Positions 9,481-19,461 are shown, counted from the first letter of the stretch. The stretch is 64,000 nucleotides of DNA from Exobacillus caeni (GCF_005747095.1 NZ_SWLG01000006.1:62001-126000), one strand, 5' to 3'. Numbers and translations: made by a program. Notes: generated by a model not told the origin, from the letters alone.

Positions 9481-11589
9481 ATGGAACAAGAAAAACAAGT
9501 TTTTTCAATGGATTGGGCAGGGCGTCCGCTTACAATTGAAATTGGCCAGCTTGCAAAGCAAGCGAGCGGTGCTGCTCTGATTCGTTATGGTGATACCGCG
9601 GTACTATCCACCGCAACGGCTTCTAAAGAACCGAAAGATTTACCTTTCTTTCCTTTAACAGTCAACTATGAGGAACGTTTATATGCAGTTGGGAAAATTC
9701 CTGGAGGCTTTATTAAAAGAGAAGGCCGCCCGAGTGAAAAAGCGATACTTGCCAGCCGGCTTATTGACCGGCCGATCAGACCGCTTTTTGCAGACGGTTT
9801 CCGAAATGAAGTACAAGTAGTCAGCACTGTAATGAGTGTTGATCAGGACTGTTCATCAGAAATGGCTGCAATGTTCGGTTCTTCACTGGCGTTATGCGTT
9901 AGCGATATCCCGTTTGATGGTCCTATTGCGGGTGTGATTGTCGGCCGTATTGACGGTGAATTTGTCGTCAATCCCAGTGTAGAGCAACTGGAGCAAAGCG
10001 ATATCTATTTGACTGTTGCCGGTACGAAAGATGCGATCAACATGGTTGAAGCCGGGGCCGATGAAGTTCCTGAACAAACGATGCTTGAGGCAATTATGTT
10101 CGGCCATGAAGAAATCAAGCGTTTGATAGGCTTCCAGGAAGAAATTGTTGCCCGGGTAGGAAAAGAAAAGAGAAACATTGAGCTTAAGCAGGTAGATGAA
10201 GACCTTGCTGCAGCGGTTAGAGACAATTTCTTCAATGAGATCAAAGCAGCCGTACAGGTCGAAGAAAAGCATGCCCGACAGGATGCACTGGATGAAGTAA
10301 CGAAAAAAGCAGTTGAGTTTTATGAAGAACAAGAAGATATAGATACTGGTGATGTGAAAACAATCGTACAAAAGTTCATTAAGGAAGAAGTCCGCCGTTT
10401 AATTGTAGAGGAAAATGTACGGCCGGACGGAAGGCAAACAGACGAAATCAGGCCACTATCTTCTGAGGTCGGCTTATTGCCTAGAACACACGGTTCCGGG
10501 TTGTTTACAAGAGGACAAACACAGGCGTTGAGCATCTGTACGCTTGGTGCGCTTGGTGATGTTCAAATCCTGGACGGGCTGGGTATCGAAGAATCAAAAC
10601 GATTTATGCACCATTATAACTTCCCATCCTTTAGTGTTGGTGAAACAGGACCGATGAGAGGGCCTGGCCGCCGTGAGATCGGACATGGAGCACTCGGTGA
10701 AAGGGCACTTGAGCCGATAATCCCTTCTGAAAAAGATTTTCCATATACCATCCGCCTTGTTTCCGAGGTGCTAGAATCAAACGGTTCAACGTCCCAGGCG
10801 AGTATTTGTGCGAGTACCCTTGCGATGATGGATGCGGGTGTACCGATAAAGTCTCCTGTAGCTGGAATCGCGATGGGTCTCGTGAGTGACGGAGAAAACG
10901 TTACGGTGTTGACCGATATACAGGGTATGGAAGACGCGTTAGGAGACATGGATTTTAAAGTTGCCGGAACGAAGGAAGGCGTAACAGCCCTTCAAATGGA
11001 TATTAAAATTTCCGGTATTAACGAAGAGATTTTGAGAGAAGCACTTGAGCAGGCTAGAAATGGCCGTTTAGTTATTCTTGATAACATGATGCAGGCGATA
11101 GATGAACCGCGCAAAGAGCTGTCTGAATACGCTCCTAAGATTTTAACGATGAAAATTAATCCTGATAAAATTCGCGATGTGATCGGGCCAAGCGGAAAAG
11201 TGATCAATAAGATCATTGAAGATACTGGCGTGAAAATCGATATCGAGCAGGATGGCTCCGTCTTTATTTCTTCTACTGATGAAGGAATGAACCAGAAAGC
11301 CAAAAAGATCATCGAAGATATTGTTCGCGAAGTTGAGGCCGGACAGATCTATAACGGAAAAGTTAAGCGCATCGAAAAATTTGGGGCATTTGTAGAATTG
11401 TTCCAGGGGAAGGAAGGGCTTGTCCACATTTCTGAAATGGCACCTGAAAGAATTAACAAAGTGGAAGATGTCGTATCGATCGGGGATGAAATACTCGTTA
11501 AAGTAAAAGAGATCGATAAACAGGGCAGGATCAACCTTTCAAGAAAAGCAGTTTTAAAAGAGCAAGAAGAAAATAAAAAAGAAGACTGA
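9481..11589 (+). CDS. pnp: Polyribonucleotide nucleotidyltransferase (PNPase)
   Basis: PNPase degrades RNA 3' to 5' by phosphorolysis and is a degradosome component. The 702-residue protein has two RNase PH domains ([17 protein letters not shown] and [23 protein letters not shown]), a KH domain with [16 protein letters not shown] and an S1 domain with [15 protein letters not shown] and EGLVHISEM. The start is ATG 9481 ([12 protein letters not shown]), matching the family; the frame is open to 9448 but that would add residues not seen in relatives. Has its own promoter and terminator. Confidence 0.98.
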   Translation: MEQEKQVFSMDWAGRPLTIEIGQLAKQASGAALIRYGDTAVLSTATASKEPKDLPFFPLTVNYEERLYAVGKIPGGFIKREGRPSEKAILASRLIDRPIRPLFADGFRNEVQVVSTVMSVDQDCSSEMAAMFGSSLALCVSDIPFDGPIAGVIVGRIDGEFVVNPSVEQLEQSDIYLTVAGTKDAINMVEAGADEVPEQTMLEAIMFGHEEIKRLIGFQEEIVARVGKEKRNIELKQVDEDLAAAVRDNFFNEIKAAVQVEEKHARQDALDEVTKKAVEFYEEQEDIDTGDVKTIVQKFIKEEVRRLIVEENVRPDGRQTDEIRPLSSEVGLLPRTHGSGLFTRGQTQALSICTLGALGDVQILDGLGIEESKRFMHHYNFPSFSVGETGPMRGPGRREIGHGALGERALEPIIPSEKDFPYTIRLVSEVLESNGSTSQASICASTLAMMDAGVPIKSPVAGIAMGLVSDGENVTVLTDIQGMEDALGDMDFKVAGTKEGVTALQMDIKISGINEEILREALEQARNGRLVILDNMMQAIDEPRKELSEYAPKILTMKINPDKIRDVIGPSGKVINKIIEDTGVKIDIEQDGSVFISSTDEGMNQKAKKIIEDIVREVEAGQIYNGKVKRIEKFGAFVELFQGKEGLVHISEMAPERINKVEDVVSIGDEILVKVKEIDKQGRINLSRKAVLKEQEENKKED

Positions 11590-11597
11590 TGATTAGA

Positions 11598-11622
11598 AGC
11601 AGGCATCGCGCCTGCTTTTTGC
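11598..11622 (+). terminator. Intrinsic terminator of pnp
   Basis: AGCAGGC pairs with GCCTGCT around ATCGC, followed by TTTTG. Confidence 0.85.
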
Positions 11623-11714
11623 TGTTTTCCCTTTCTTTAATAAGAGAAAGAATTGTTTTTGTTCTAGTTGTCCCAATCGCTTCATAATTTTTGTACAAAG
11701 GGAGGATGGGGGCA

Positions 11715-12692
11715 ATGAACAAATACGCCATGCAATTCATTGCGTTTCTTTTTATACTCGGATTAACGGCCGGGTCCTTACAAAACCCGTATACGGATAA
11801 TTACCTGGCGGCTATAGAAGCAACAGCAGTTCCTGTCGTAAAACAAAGTGCTGTGTACGACCAAATTGTAAAAGCGAAGCAAGAGCTTGACAAGCCGGCT
11901 ATCGATGCAAGAGTGGATGAGGTGTGGAAAGGTATCCCTGGATACAACGGTCTTATCGTAGATGAAGAGAGTTCCTATAAAAAAATGAAAAAGGGAAGCT
12001 TTGATCAAAAAAAGCTTGTTTTTAGAGAGGTCTCCCCTAAAGTGAGCCTCGAAGACCTGCCGCCAGTTCCAATATATAAAGGCAATCCCGAAAAACCTAT
12101 GGTGTCCTTTATGGTAAACGTGGCATGGGGAAATGAATATTTGCCAGATATGCTGAAAATATTTAAGAAATACAACATCGTTACAACCTTCTTCCTTGAC
12201 GGTTCATGGGTAAAGAAAAATCCTGATCTAGTAAAAATGATCGTAGAACAGGGTCATGAAATTGGGAACCATGCATACTCACATCCTGATCTAAAGGTGA
12301 TGTCGTCAGAACGAACAAGAAAGGAGTTAAGTGATACTAACGCGGTTATAAAAGCAACGATTAATAAGACACCCGCACTTTTTGCTCCTCCGAGCGGCAG
12401 CTTTAATACACAAACGATAAAGGTCGCAGATGAACTGGGCATGAAGACGATTCTCTGGTCTGTCGATACAGTAGATTGGAAAAACCCACCGCCTGCAGAT
12501 ATGAGCCAGAGAGTGCTCAGCAAAATGCATCCCGGCGCGCTCTTGTTGATGCATCCAACAAAATCATCACTCGCCGGGCTCGAGACTATGATCAAAGGTG
12601 TGAAGGAGCGGGGGTATGCAATCGGACCTGTATCACAACTACTAAGCGAAAAACGAATAAACGTGAAAGAGGTTCAAAAGTCATTTGATTGA
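11715..12692 (+). CDS. ylxY: YlxY-type polysaccharide deacetylase-like sporulation protein
   Basis: A 325-residue exported or membrane-anchored protein of the NodB/polysaccharide deacetylase fold, YlxY subgroup. An N-terminal hydrophobic segment (residues 5-22) acts as a signal anchor. The NodB domain spans about 130-310: GNHAYSHPDLK holds the His-x-x-x-His metal motif, and APPSGSFNTQT and ILWSVDTVDW are later family motifs. Motif 1, normally TFDDG, reads MVNVAWGNEY, so the usual catalytic Asp pair is missing. The family is tied to sporulation but its substrate is unknown. ATG 11715 is chosen with GGAGG 9 bases upstream; 11706 and TTG 11691 are alternatives. Confidence 0.85.
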   Translation: MNKYAMQFIAFLFILGLTAGSLQNPYTDNYLAAIEATAVPVVKQSAVYDQIVKAKQELDKPAIDARVDEVWKGIPGYNGLIVDEESSYKKMKKGSFDQKKLVFREVSPKVSLEDLPPVPIYKGNPEKPMVSFMVNVAWGNEYLPDMLKIFKKYNIVTTFFLDGSWVKKNPDLVKMIVEQGHEIGNHAYSHPDLKVMSSERTRKELSDTNAVIKATINKTPALFAPPSGSFNTQTIKVADELGMKTILWSVDTVDWKNPPPADMSQRVLSKMHPGALLLMHPTKSSLAGLETMIKGVKERGYAIGPVSQLLSEKRINVKEVQKSFD

Positions 12693-12761
12693 GTCTCTTA
12701 AAAAGAAGTGATATAGTGAAGTTTGAGACGAAAAAGGACTTTCTGCTAGGAGGAAAAGTAT

Positions 12762-14000
12762 TTGATTAAGCGATATACATGTTCAAACGGCTTACGGATA
12801 GTATTAGAAAATATCCCTACAGTACGGTCTGTAGCAATTGGCATATGGATTGGTACAGGGTCAAGATTTGAACCGAAAGCAGAGAATGGCATTTCCCATT
12901 TTCTAGAGCATATGTTTTTTAAAGGAACCGAAAAAAGGTCTGCGAGGGAAATCGCAGAATCATTTGACAGTATCGGAGGCCAGGTAAACGCGTTCACCTC
13001 AAAAGAGTATACTTGCTATTATGCTAAGGTACTCGACGATCATGCAGAACATGCACTGGATATCCTCTCAGACATGTTTTTTCATTCAACATTTGAAGCG
13101 GGAGAACTTGCTAAAGAAAAGAATGTTGTACTTGAAGAGATTAAAATGTACGAAGATACGCCGGATGATATCGTGCATGATCTGCTAAGCCAGGCAAGCT
13201 ATGGGGACCATCCGCTTGGATATCCGATCCTGGGAACCCAGGAGACACTTGATTCTTTTAATGGAGATATGCTGCGTCAATATATGCAAAACTATTATAC
13301 TCCTGACAATATTGTTATTTCAGTTGCCGGTAATGTGGACGAAGCATTCATCGAGCATGTGAAAAGTTATTTTGAGGGCTATAAGACCGGCCAGGAAAAA
13401 CCTGATATCGAAAAACCAGTGTTTAAAAGTGATAAGATCGCCCGAAAAAAGGAAACAGAACAAGCCCATCTTTGCCTTGGTTATCAAGGACTTCCTTTTG
13501 GAACACCAGACATATACAGTCTGATCGTCATGAATAATATACTTGGAGGAAGTATGAGCAGTCGACTATTCCAGGAAGTACGTGAAGAAAGAGGCCTTGC
13601 ATATTCTGTCTTTTCCTATCATTCCGCTTTCAAGGATAATGGTCTTTTGACAATATATGGCGGAACAGCGCCAGGCCAGCTCGAGCAGCTTTATGAAACC
13701 ATATCTAACACGCTTACAGGCTTGAAGCAGGAAGGTATTTCTGAGAAAGAACTTAGTAATTGTAAGGAACAATTAAAAGGAAACCTGATGCTGAGCCTTG
13801 AGAGTACGAACAGTAGAATGAGCAGAAATGGCAAAAATGAGTTATTGCTTAATAAGCACCGTACACTCGATGATATTATTGAAAATATTGAAGGCGTAAC
13901 ACATGAAGATGTTAACAACATCATCCATAAACTTTTTGACCAGGACTTTTCTTGTTCATTGATCAGCCCTTCTGGCGAGTTGCCTTCAGCGATGAAATAA
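12762..14000 (+). CDS. mlpA: M16-family zinc metallopeptidase MlpA (YmxG)
   Basis: A 412-residue pitrilysin-type (M16B) peptidase, probably cytoplasmic. The inverted zinc motif HFLEH (HxxEH) lies near residue 45 after GIS, with the distal Glu expected in the NVVLEEIKMYEDTPDD segment. GGSMSSRLFQEVREERGLAYSV is the conserved C-terminal half motif. A TTG start at 12762 follows AGGAGG by about 9 bases and gives the family N-terminus (IKRYTCSNGLRIVLE). In B. subtilis mlpA lies in the same place and influences extracellular protease expression. Confidence 0.93.
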   Translation: MIKRYTCSNGLRIVLENIPTVRSVAIGIWIGTGSRFEPKAENGISHFLEHMFFKGTEKRSAREIAESFDSIGGQVNAFTSKEYTCYYAKVLDDHAEHALDILSDMFFHSTFEAGELAKEKNVVLEEIKMYEDTPDDIVHDLLSQASYGDHPLGYPILGTQETLDSFNGDMLRQYMQNYYTPDNIVISVAGNVDEAFIEHVKSYFEGYKTGQEKPDIEKPVFKSDKIARKKETEQAHLCLGYQGLPFGTPDIYSLIVMNNILGGSMSSRLFQEVREERGLAYSVFSYHSAFKDNGLLTIYGGTAPGQLEQLYETISNTLTGLKQEGISEKELSNCKEQLKGNLMLSLESTNSRMSRNGKNELLLNKHRTLDDIIENIEGVTHEDVNNIIHKLFDQDFSCSLISPSGELPSAMK

Positions 14001-14005
14001 GATGG

Positions 14006-14037
14006 AAATCCCGTAGCATATCCGCTGCGGGATTTTT
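14006..14037 (+). terminator. Intrinsic terminator of mlpA
   Basis: AAATCCCG pairs with CGGGATTTTT with internal GC pairs (TAGC / GCTG region) and a T-run. Confidence 0.8.
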
Positions 14038-14171
14038 GCGTTCTTGAAACCTTTTGTTTGCGCCATAAGTATCTACCAGAGGAATTTCACGCTAGATAAA
14101 CAGACAGAATCATAAATCCTAACGTGAGAGCTTATCTTGTTAATAGACATAAAAACTGGAGGAGGATAAAA

Positions 14172-14417
14172 ATGAGGCTAAGCCAGCTATCTGGAAAAGA
14201 GATTGTAGATATATCCAGGGGAGAACGGTTAGGGGTACTGGGACAGACTGACCTTTTGTTTGATGAAACGACCGGGTCTTTAAAAGCATTGATCATTCCC
14301 CAAATGTCATGGCTTGGGATACGCAAAAAAAGCGAAGAATTTTCTATTCCCTGGAACCACATCGAAACAATCGGAAAAGACATTATTATTATTCAAAATC
14401 CATACACCAAACCATAG
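14172..14417 (+). CDS. ymxH: YlmC/YmxH family PRC-barrel protein
   Basis: An 81-residue protein of the YlmC/YmxH sporulation-associated family, which has a PRC-barrel-like fold. Recognisable stretches are RLSQLSGKEIVDISRGERLG and ALIIPQMSWLGIRKKSEEFS, then IPWNHIETIGKDIIII. No biochemical role is known. The start is ATG 14172 behind GGAGGA; the frame is open to 14124 without a supporting site. It sits between mlpA and dpaA, as in B. subtilis. Confidence 0.85.
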   Translation: MRLSQLSGKEIVDISRGERLGVLGQTDLLFDETTGSLKALIIPQMSWLGIRKKSEEFSIPWNHIETIGKDIIIIQNPYTKP

Positions 14418-14442
14418 GCGTTTTTAACAAATATAACTATTC

Positions 14443-14470
14443 ACCATCACGGCATCTTACTCATAGTATG
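14443..14470 (+). promoter_or_regulatory. Sigma-K-like promoter of dpaAB
   Basis: AC (14443-14444), 17 bases, then CATAGTATG (14462-14470) closely fits the sigma-K pattern AC-N16/17-CATAnnnTA. The spoVF (dpaAB) operon is known to be transcribed in the mother cell by sigma-K in B. subtilis, which supports the call. Confidence 0.55.
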
Positions 14471-14523
14471 TTGATGAAATTATTAATCCCCGATAGGTAG
14501 AGGAAAAGGAAAGGGGAGAAACG

Positions 14524-15420
14524 ATGTTAACAGGTCAACAAGTAGCAATCGTGGGTGGAGATGCCCGTCAATTAGAAATTATTCGAAAATTAACCGAATT
14601 AGATGCAACTGTATTCCTAATCGGCTTTGACCAACTGGACCATGGATTTACAGGTGCAACAAAGTGTTCATTGGAAGAAGTAAAGCTTGACCAGTTAGAT
14701 GCACTTGTTCTTCCAGTTAGCGGAACCAGTTTAAATGGCGAAGTAGAAACCATTTTTTCGAATGAAAAAGTAGTGTTGAAAGAAGAACATTTACAACAAA
14801 CTCCATCCCATTGTACCGTGTTTTCAGGGATTAGCAATGACTATCTAAATCAAATCACAAATGATACTTCCCGGAAACTCGTGAAATTATTCGAACGTGA
14901 TGACGTCGCGATTTATAATTCCATCCCGACTGTAGAAGGTACGGTGATGATGGTAATTCAGCATACCGATATTACAATTCATCAGTCTAATGTTGCAGTA
15001 CTGGGTCTTGGAAGGGTCGGGATGTCAGTGGCAAGAACCTTTGATGCTTTAGGTGCAAATGTCGCCGTGGGGGCTAGAAGACCGGAACATCTCGCAAGGA
15101 TAACTGAAATGGGCCTTAAACCTTTTTATTTATCTGAGCTTGAGAATAAAGTGTCTACTCTGGATGTGTGTATTAATACTATTCCAGCTCCGATTGTTAC
15201 AGCACAGGTTATTTCGAAAATGCCGGCTCATACACTGGTGATCGATTTGGCTTCAAAGCCCGGAGGAACCGATTTTCGGTATGCAGAAAAGCGGGGCATC
15301 AAGGCGTTGCTGGCTCCAGGTTTGCCGGGAATAGTCGCTCCAAAGACGGCGGGGCAAATTATTGCGAAAGTTTTAGCACAATTGCTGTTAGAAAATGCAA
15401 AGAACGGGAAAGGAGAGTGA
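14524..15420 (+). CDS. dpaA: Dipicolinate synthase subunit A
   Basis: With DpaB this enzyme oxidises dihydrodipicolinate to dipicolinic acid in the mother cell late in sporulation; the product is loaded into the spore core with calcium. The 298-residue protein has an N-terminal domain (VAIVGGDARQLEIIRKLTE, FDQLDHGFTGA) and an NAD(P)-binding Rossmann domain with VAVLGLGRVGMSVARTF, ending in ALLAPGLPGIVAPKTAGQI. The start follows AAAGGGGAG. dpaB begins 4 bases after its stop. Confidence 0.97.
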   Translation: MLTGQQVAIVGGDARQLEIIRKLTELDATVFLIGFDQLDHGFTGATKCSLEEVKLDQLDALVLPVSGTSLNGEVETIFSNEKVVLKEEHLQQTPSHCTVFSGISNDYLNQITNDTSRKLVKLFERDDVAIYNSIPTVEGTVMMVIQHTDITIHQSNVAVLGLGRVGMSVARTFDALGANVAVGARRPEHLARITEMGLKPFYLSELENKVSTLDVCINTIPAPIVTAQVISKMPAHTLVIDLASKPGGTDFRYAEKRGIKALLAPGLPGIVAPKTAGQIIAKVLAQLLLENAKNGKGE

Positions 15421-15424
15421 CAGC

Positions 15425-16018
15425 ATGACTTTAACCGGCAAGCATATTGGTTTTGGAATAACTGGATCTCATTGTACCTACGAGGAAGTGGTGCCGCAAA
15501 TTGAAAAACTTGTGGAATCTGGAGCAAAAGTGACTCCATTTGTGACATATACGGTAAAAAATACAACGACTAGGTTTGGGGACGGTAAAGATTGGCTGTC
15601 TAAGATCGAAAGTATTACTGGTAACGAAGTAGTGGACTCAATCGTTAAAGCAGAACCGTTTGGTCCTAAAACACCACTCGATTGCATGGTGGTCGCGCCT
15701 TTAACAGGAAATTCGATCAGTAAGTTTGCCAACGCGATGACAGATTCTCCTGTCCTAATGGCAGCCAAAGCTACTTTAAGAAACTTGAGCCCTGTCGTAC
15801 TGGGAATTTCAACCAACGATGGCCTGGGTTTAAACGGATTGAATATAATGAGGCTGCTCTCTACTAAAAATATTTTCTTCGTGCCATTTGGCCAGGATGC
15901 CCCTGATAAAAAGCCTAACTCGCTAGTAGCCAGAATGGAAGACCTTCCAGCAACAGTGGAAGCGGCATTAACCGGAAAACAGTTACAGCCCCTTTTAGTG
16001 GAAAGATATAAAGATTAA
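15425..16018 (+). CDS. dpaB: Dipicolinate synthase subunit B
   Basis: The flavoprotein-like partner of DpaA, 197 residues. The N-terminus MTLTGKHIGFGITGSHCTY and the segments MVVAPLTGNSISKFANAMTD and KNIFFVPFGQDAPDKKPNSL are diagnostic of the family. It resembles the phosphopantothenoylcysteine decarboxylase flavoprotein fold. ATG 15425 lies about 8 bases after AGGAGAG; upstream extension would overlap dpaA. The next gene, asd, is separated by about 170 bases, so dpaAB forms its own sporulation operon. Confidence 0.96.
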   Translation: MTLTGKHIGFGITGSHCTYEEVVPQIEKLVESGAKVTPFVTYTVKNTTTRFGDGKDWLSKIESITGNEVVDSIVKAEPFGPKTPLDCMVVAPLTGNSISKFANAMTDSPVLMAAKATLRNLSPVVLGISTNDGLGLNGLNIMRLLSTKNIFFVPFGQDAPDKKPNSLVARMEDLPATVEAALTGKQLQPLLVERYKD

Positions 16019-16097
16019 GCTCTTTAAAATATAGCAAAATGCTATTTCCTTATAGAAGTATTATGATAAAATAAAGAATAAAATCACGAACGTCTAT

Positions 16098-16125
16098 GGG
16101 AGAAACACTTAGTTTCTCCTTCTAT
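16098..16125 (+). terminator. Hairpin between dpaB and asd
   Basis: GGAGAAAC and GTTTCTCC form a perfect 8-bp stem over ACTTA, followed by TTCTATT. It may end the dpaAB transcript, though the T-run is poor; a possible -10 (TGATAAAAT, ending 16072) lies just upstream, which would make it a leader hairpin of asd. Confidence 0.5.
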
Positions 16126-16189
16126 TGTGATTATTTGCAAATGTAATGGATATCATTTAAGCTACGTTTTGCTGGAAGGGGTAATAAAG

Positions 16190-17239
16190 ATGGAAGCAAA
16201 TAAAACATATCATGTTGCAGTAGTAGGCGCTACAGGAGCCGTTGGACAACAAATGATTAAGACGCTGGAGGAGCAAGATTTCCCTGTTAGCAAACTGACA
16301 CTGCTTTCTTCTGCAAGATCTGCCGGTAGAAAAGTAACGTTTAAGGGTAAACAAATCACTGTACAGGAAGCAAAGCCTGAAAGTTTTGAAGGAGTGGATA
16401 TCGCTCTGTTCAGTGCAGGAGGCTCGGTTTCGAAAGAACTCGCTCCGGAAGCAGTAAACAGGGGAGCAGTGGTTGTAGACAATACGAGTGCCTTTAGAAT
16501 GACCCCGAAAGTGCCTTTAGTTGTGCCGGAAGTAAATGAGGAAGATCTAAAAAAACACAACGGGATTATCGCTAATCCAAACTGTTCGACCATTCAGATG
16601 GTGGTAGCCCTTCAACCGCTAAAAGAGAAGTATGGTTTAAAGAAAATTATTGTTTCCACGTACCAGGCAGTATCGGGAGCTGGCGCGAATGCGATCGATG
16701 AGATGAAACAACAAACAAAAGCTGTCCTGGAAGGTGAAGAATTCACTCCGGAAATTCTGCCCGTAAAAGGAGATAAAAAGCATTATCAAATCGCTTTTAA
16801 CGCTGTGCCGCAAATCGATGTTTTCCAGGATAACGGCTTTACGTTCGAAGAAATGAAAATGATCAATGAAACAAAAAAGATCCTGCATGATGAACAACTG
16901 CAAGTTGCGGCTACATGTGTAAGGCTGCCTGTTGAAACAGGACACGCTGAGTCCGTGTATGTGGAATTAAACAAAGCGGGAGTGAAAGCAAAAGAGATTC
17001 AAGAATTGCTTTCTGAATCCCCTGGAATTGTATTGAAAGATAATCCTGCTGAACAGGAATACCCGATGCCGGCAGATTCTGTTGGTAAACGGGACGTATT
17101 TGTGGGGAGAATACGAAAGGACCTTGACCGTGACAATGGATTCCATTTGTGGGTAGTCTCTGATAACTTATTAAAAGGTGCTGCATGGAATTCCGTGCAA
17201 ATTGCGGAGAGTCTTGTAAAATTGAACTTATTGAAATAA
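16190..17239 (+). CDS. asd: Aspartate-semialdehyde dehydrogenase
   Basis: Asd reduces aspartyl phosphate to aspartate semialdehyde with NADPH, the second step towards lysine, diaminopimelate, threonine and methionine. The 349-residue protein has the Rossmann motif VVGATGAVGQQM, the catalytic Cys in IIANPNCSTIQM and VRLPVETGHAESVYVEL near the active-site His. ATG 16190 is preceded by GGAAGGGG at 8 bases; the open frame to 16127 lacks a ribosome binding site. It is followed closely by dapG and dapA. Confidence 0.97.
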   Translation: MEANKTYHVAVVGATGAVGQQMIKTLEEQDFPVSKLTLLSSARSAGRKVTFKGKQITVQEAKPESFEGVDIALFSAGGSVSKELAPEAVNRGAVVVDNTSAFRMTPKVPLVVPEVNEEDLKKHNGIIANPNCSTIQMVVALQPLKEKYGLKKIIVSTYQAVSGAGANAIDEMKQQTKAVLEGEEFTPEILPVKGDKKHYQIAFNAVPQIDVFQDNGFTFEEMKMINETKKILHDEQLQVAATCVRLPVETGHAESVYVELNKAGVKAKEIQELLSESPGIVLKDNPAEQEYPMPADSVGKRDVFVGRIRKDLDRDNGFHLWVVSDNLLKGAAWNSVQIAESLVKLNLLK

Positions 17240-17258
17240 AAAAGAAGGTGTATGTAAC

Positions 17259-18518
17259 ATGAAAGTCATCGTCCAAAAATTCGGTGGCACGTCTCTTCGT
17301 GATGAAAACGGCCGCTTGAGAGCTGTTGGCCATATCAAGGATGCGCTGGAAAAAGGATTTAAAGTAGTTACAGTGGTTTCTGCTATGGGAAGAAGCGGCG
17401 ACCCATATGCGACGGATACACTGCTTGGTTTAGTAGGGGAAAGGCAAAAGAAAATTTCCAACAGGGAATCTGATCTTTTGCTCTCCTGCGGCGAAGTTAT
17501 TTCCTCTGTCGTATTTACCGACCTGCTGCTTAGCCATGATATTAAAGCAGCTGCACTTACCGGTGGCCAGGCCGGATTTATGACGACAAATGAATACGGA
17601 AATGCAAGGATTGTGGAGATGAACTGCGACAGGCTTCTTAACGAACTGAAAGAACATGATGTCGTTGTAGTCACCGGCTTTCAGGGAGTAAGTGACGCAG
17701 GGGATGTTACTACCCTGGGAAGAGGAGGAAGCGATACTTCGGCATCTGCCCTTGGTGCTGCGCTGAACGCAGAATGGGTCGATATATTTACGGATGTAGA
17801 AGGGATTATGACGGCTGATCCAAGGATTGTAGAAAATGCCAGGCCGTTATCTGTCGTTACCTATAATGAAGTATGCAACATGGCCTACCAGGGAGCAAAA
17901 GTAATCCATCCCCGTGCCGTGGAAATCGCCATGCATGCTAAGATACCGATCCGCATTCGGTCAACCTATTCGAAATCTCCCGGAACACTCGTCACTTCGA
18001 TTACGAAGAAAACGAGCGGAGAGCATGTGGTCGACAGGTTGATTACAGGAATAGCACATGTTAGCAATGTGACGCAAATCAAAGTGTTTGCTAAAAAGGG
18101 ACAGTATGACCTGCAGGCAAAAGTGTTTAAGGCCATGGCCAATAATCATATTAGTGTTGACTTTATAAATATTAGTCCTACAGGTGTTGTTTATACTGTC
18201 ATGGATGAAATGACTGATAGGGCATATAAAACGTTGACCGAAATGGGCTATGAACCGGAGATCATCCGAAATTGTGCAAAGGTTTCTGCTGTTGGTGCAG
18301 GCATGTCAGGAGTACCCGGAGTAACTGCAAAGATTGTGGATGCACTTGCAACCCAAAACATAAATATTTTGCAATCAGCGGATTCCCACACCACGATCTG
18401 GGTACTGGTTAAACAAGAAGACCTGGTCGGTGCTGTCAACGCTTTGCATGAAACATTCAACCTTCACCTTGAATCGGAAATGGAAGAAAAGCAGCAAGCC
18501 CAAATTCTTGGTGAATGA
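17259..18518 (+). CDS. dapG: Aspartate kinase I (DAP-sensitive type)
   Basis: Aspartokinase phosphorylates aspartate as the first step of the aspartate pathway. The 419-residue protein has the kinase domain with IVQKFGGTSL at the N-terminus and GRGGSDTSASALGAALNA, VEGIMTADPRIV and EVCNMAYQGAKVIHPRAVE, then two ACT domains (about residues 275-400). Position between asd and dapA identifies it as DapG, the isozyme inhibited by meso-diaminopimelate in B. subtilis. It is slightly longer than the B. subtilis enzyme at the C-terminus. Confidence 0.95.
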   Translation: MKVIVQKFGGTSLRDENGRLRAVGHIKDALEKGFKVVTVVSAMGRSGDPYATDTLLGLVGERQKKISNRESDLLLSCGEVISSVVFTDLLLSHDIKAAALTGGQAGFMTTNEYGNARIVEMNCDRLLNELKEHDVVVVTGFQGVSDAGDVTTLGRGGSDTSASALGAALNAEWVDIFTDVEGIMTADPRIVENARPLSVVTYNEVCNMAYQGAKVIHPRAVEIAMHAKIPIRIRSTYSKSPGTLVTSITKKTSGEHVVDRLITGIAHVSNVTQIKVFAKKGQYDLQAKVFKAMANNHISVDFINISPTGVVYTVMDEMTDRAYKTLTEMGYEPEIIRNCAKVSAVGAGMSGVPGVTAKIVDALATQNINILQSADSHTTIWVLVKQEDLVGAVNALHETFNLHLESEMEEKQQAQILGE

Positions 18519-18555
18519 TGATGAGGAACTAAGGAACGTTAGGAGTTGAACGAGG

Positions 18556-19425
18556 TTGAACTTTGGAAAATTATTAACAGCAATGGTCACGCCTTTTGAT
18601 AGTAAAGGAAATATTGACTTTAACAGAACAACAAAACTCATTAATTACTTGATCGATAACGGAACAGACGGCCTGGTCGTCGCTGGAACAACAGGAGAAT
18701 CGCCGACTTTGACGTCAGAAGAAAAACTTGCTTTGTTTAAACATACTGCAAAGGTCTCCGATGGAAGAGTCCCGGTCATAGCCGGAACTGGAAGCAACAA
18801 TACCCATGCTTCTATCGAGTTCACAAAAGCGGCAGCAGAAACAGGCGTAGATGCGGTTATGATAGTGGCCCCTTATTATAATAAACCGAGCCAAAGGGGT
18901 TTGTATGAGCATTATAAAGCAATAGCAGGCTCAACAAAACTTCCGGTCATGATTTATAATATCCCGGGTCGTTCTGTTGTTAATATGACTGCTGAAACCA
19001 TCATCGAACTTTCTAAGATCGAAAACATAGTATCCGTTAAAGAAGCAAGCGGCGATCTGGATCAAATGAGTGAAATCATCTCCAAAACCGACGACAGCTT
19101 CACATTATACAGCGGGGATGACGGCATGACCCTTCCTGTGATGTCTATAGGAGGGAACGGAGTGATATCGGTTGCAGCCCATGTGATCGGAAACGAAATG
19201 GCTGAAATGATCGACGCATTTGAAACAGGGGATATCTCAAAGGCAGCAGGCATCCATCGGAAATTGCTTCCTGTTATGAGAGAACTGTTCAGAGCTCCGA
19301 GTCCTACTCCGGTAAAGACTGCTTTACAAATAAAAGGTATGGACGTAGGAAGCGTGAGGCTACCGATGATTCCGCTTTCGAAGGATGAAAGAGAGGAACT
19401 CACAAAAGTTTTATTAAGCCTATAA
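18556..19425 (+). CDS. dapA: 4-hydroxy-tetrahydrodipicolinate synthase
   Basis: DapA condenses pyruvate with aspartate semialdehyde, feeding both peptidoglycan diaminopimelate and spore dipicolinate. The 289-residue TIM-barrel protein has VVAGTTGESPTL, PYYNKPSQRGLYEHY, the active-site Tyr in MIYNIPGR, the Schiff-base Lys in VSVKEASGD and SGDDGMTLP. The start is TTG 18556, giving the family N-terminus MNFGKLLTAMVTPFD; AGGAG lies about 10 bases upstream. Last gene of asd-dapG-dapA, closed by a strong terminator. Confidence 0.96.
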   Translation: MNFGKLLTAMVTPFDSKGNIDFNRTTKLINYLIDNGTDGLVVAGTTGESPTLTSEEKLALFKHTAKVSDGRVPVIAGTGSNNTHASIEFTKAAAETGVDAVMIVAPYYNKPSQRGLYEHYKAIAGSTKLPVMIYNIPGRSVVNMTAETIIELSKIENIVSVKEASGDLDQMSEIISKTDDSFTLYSGDDGMTLPVMSIGGNGVISVAAHVIGNEMAEMIDAFETGDISKAAGIHRKLLPVMRELFRAPSPTPVKTALQIKGMDVGSVRLPMIPLSKDEREELTKVLLSL

Positions 19426-19433
19426 CAGATTAG

Positions 19434-19461
19434 CTGGCAGCTTGAAGCTGCCAGTTTTTTG
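19434..19461 (+). terminator. Intrinsic terminator of dapA
   Basis: CTGGCAGCTT pairs with AAGCTGCCAG around GA-type loop and runs into TTTTTTG. Confidence 0.9.

Noticed and set aside
16019-16189. Lysine riboswitch (L-box) before asd
   Set aside because: The gap is only 171 bases, AT-rich, and shows one short hairpin; the L-box core was not recognised.
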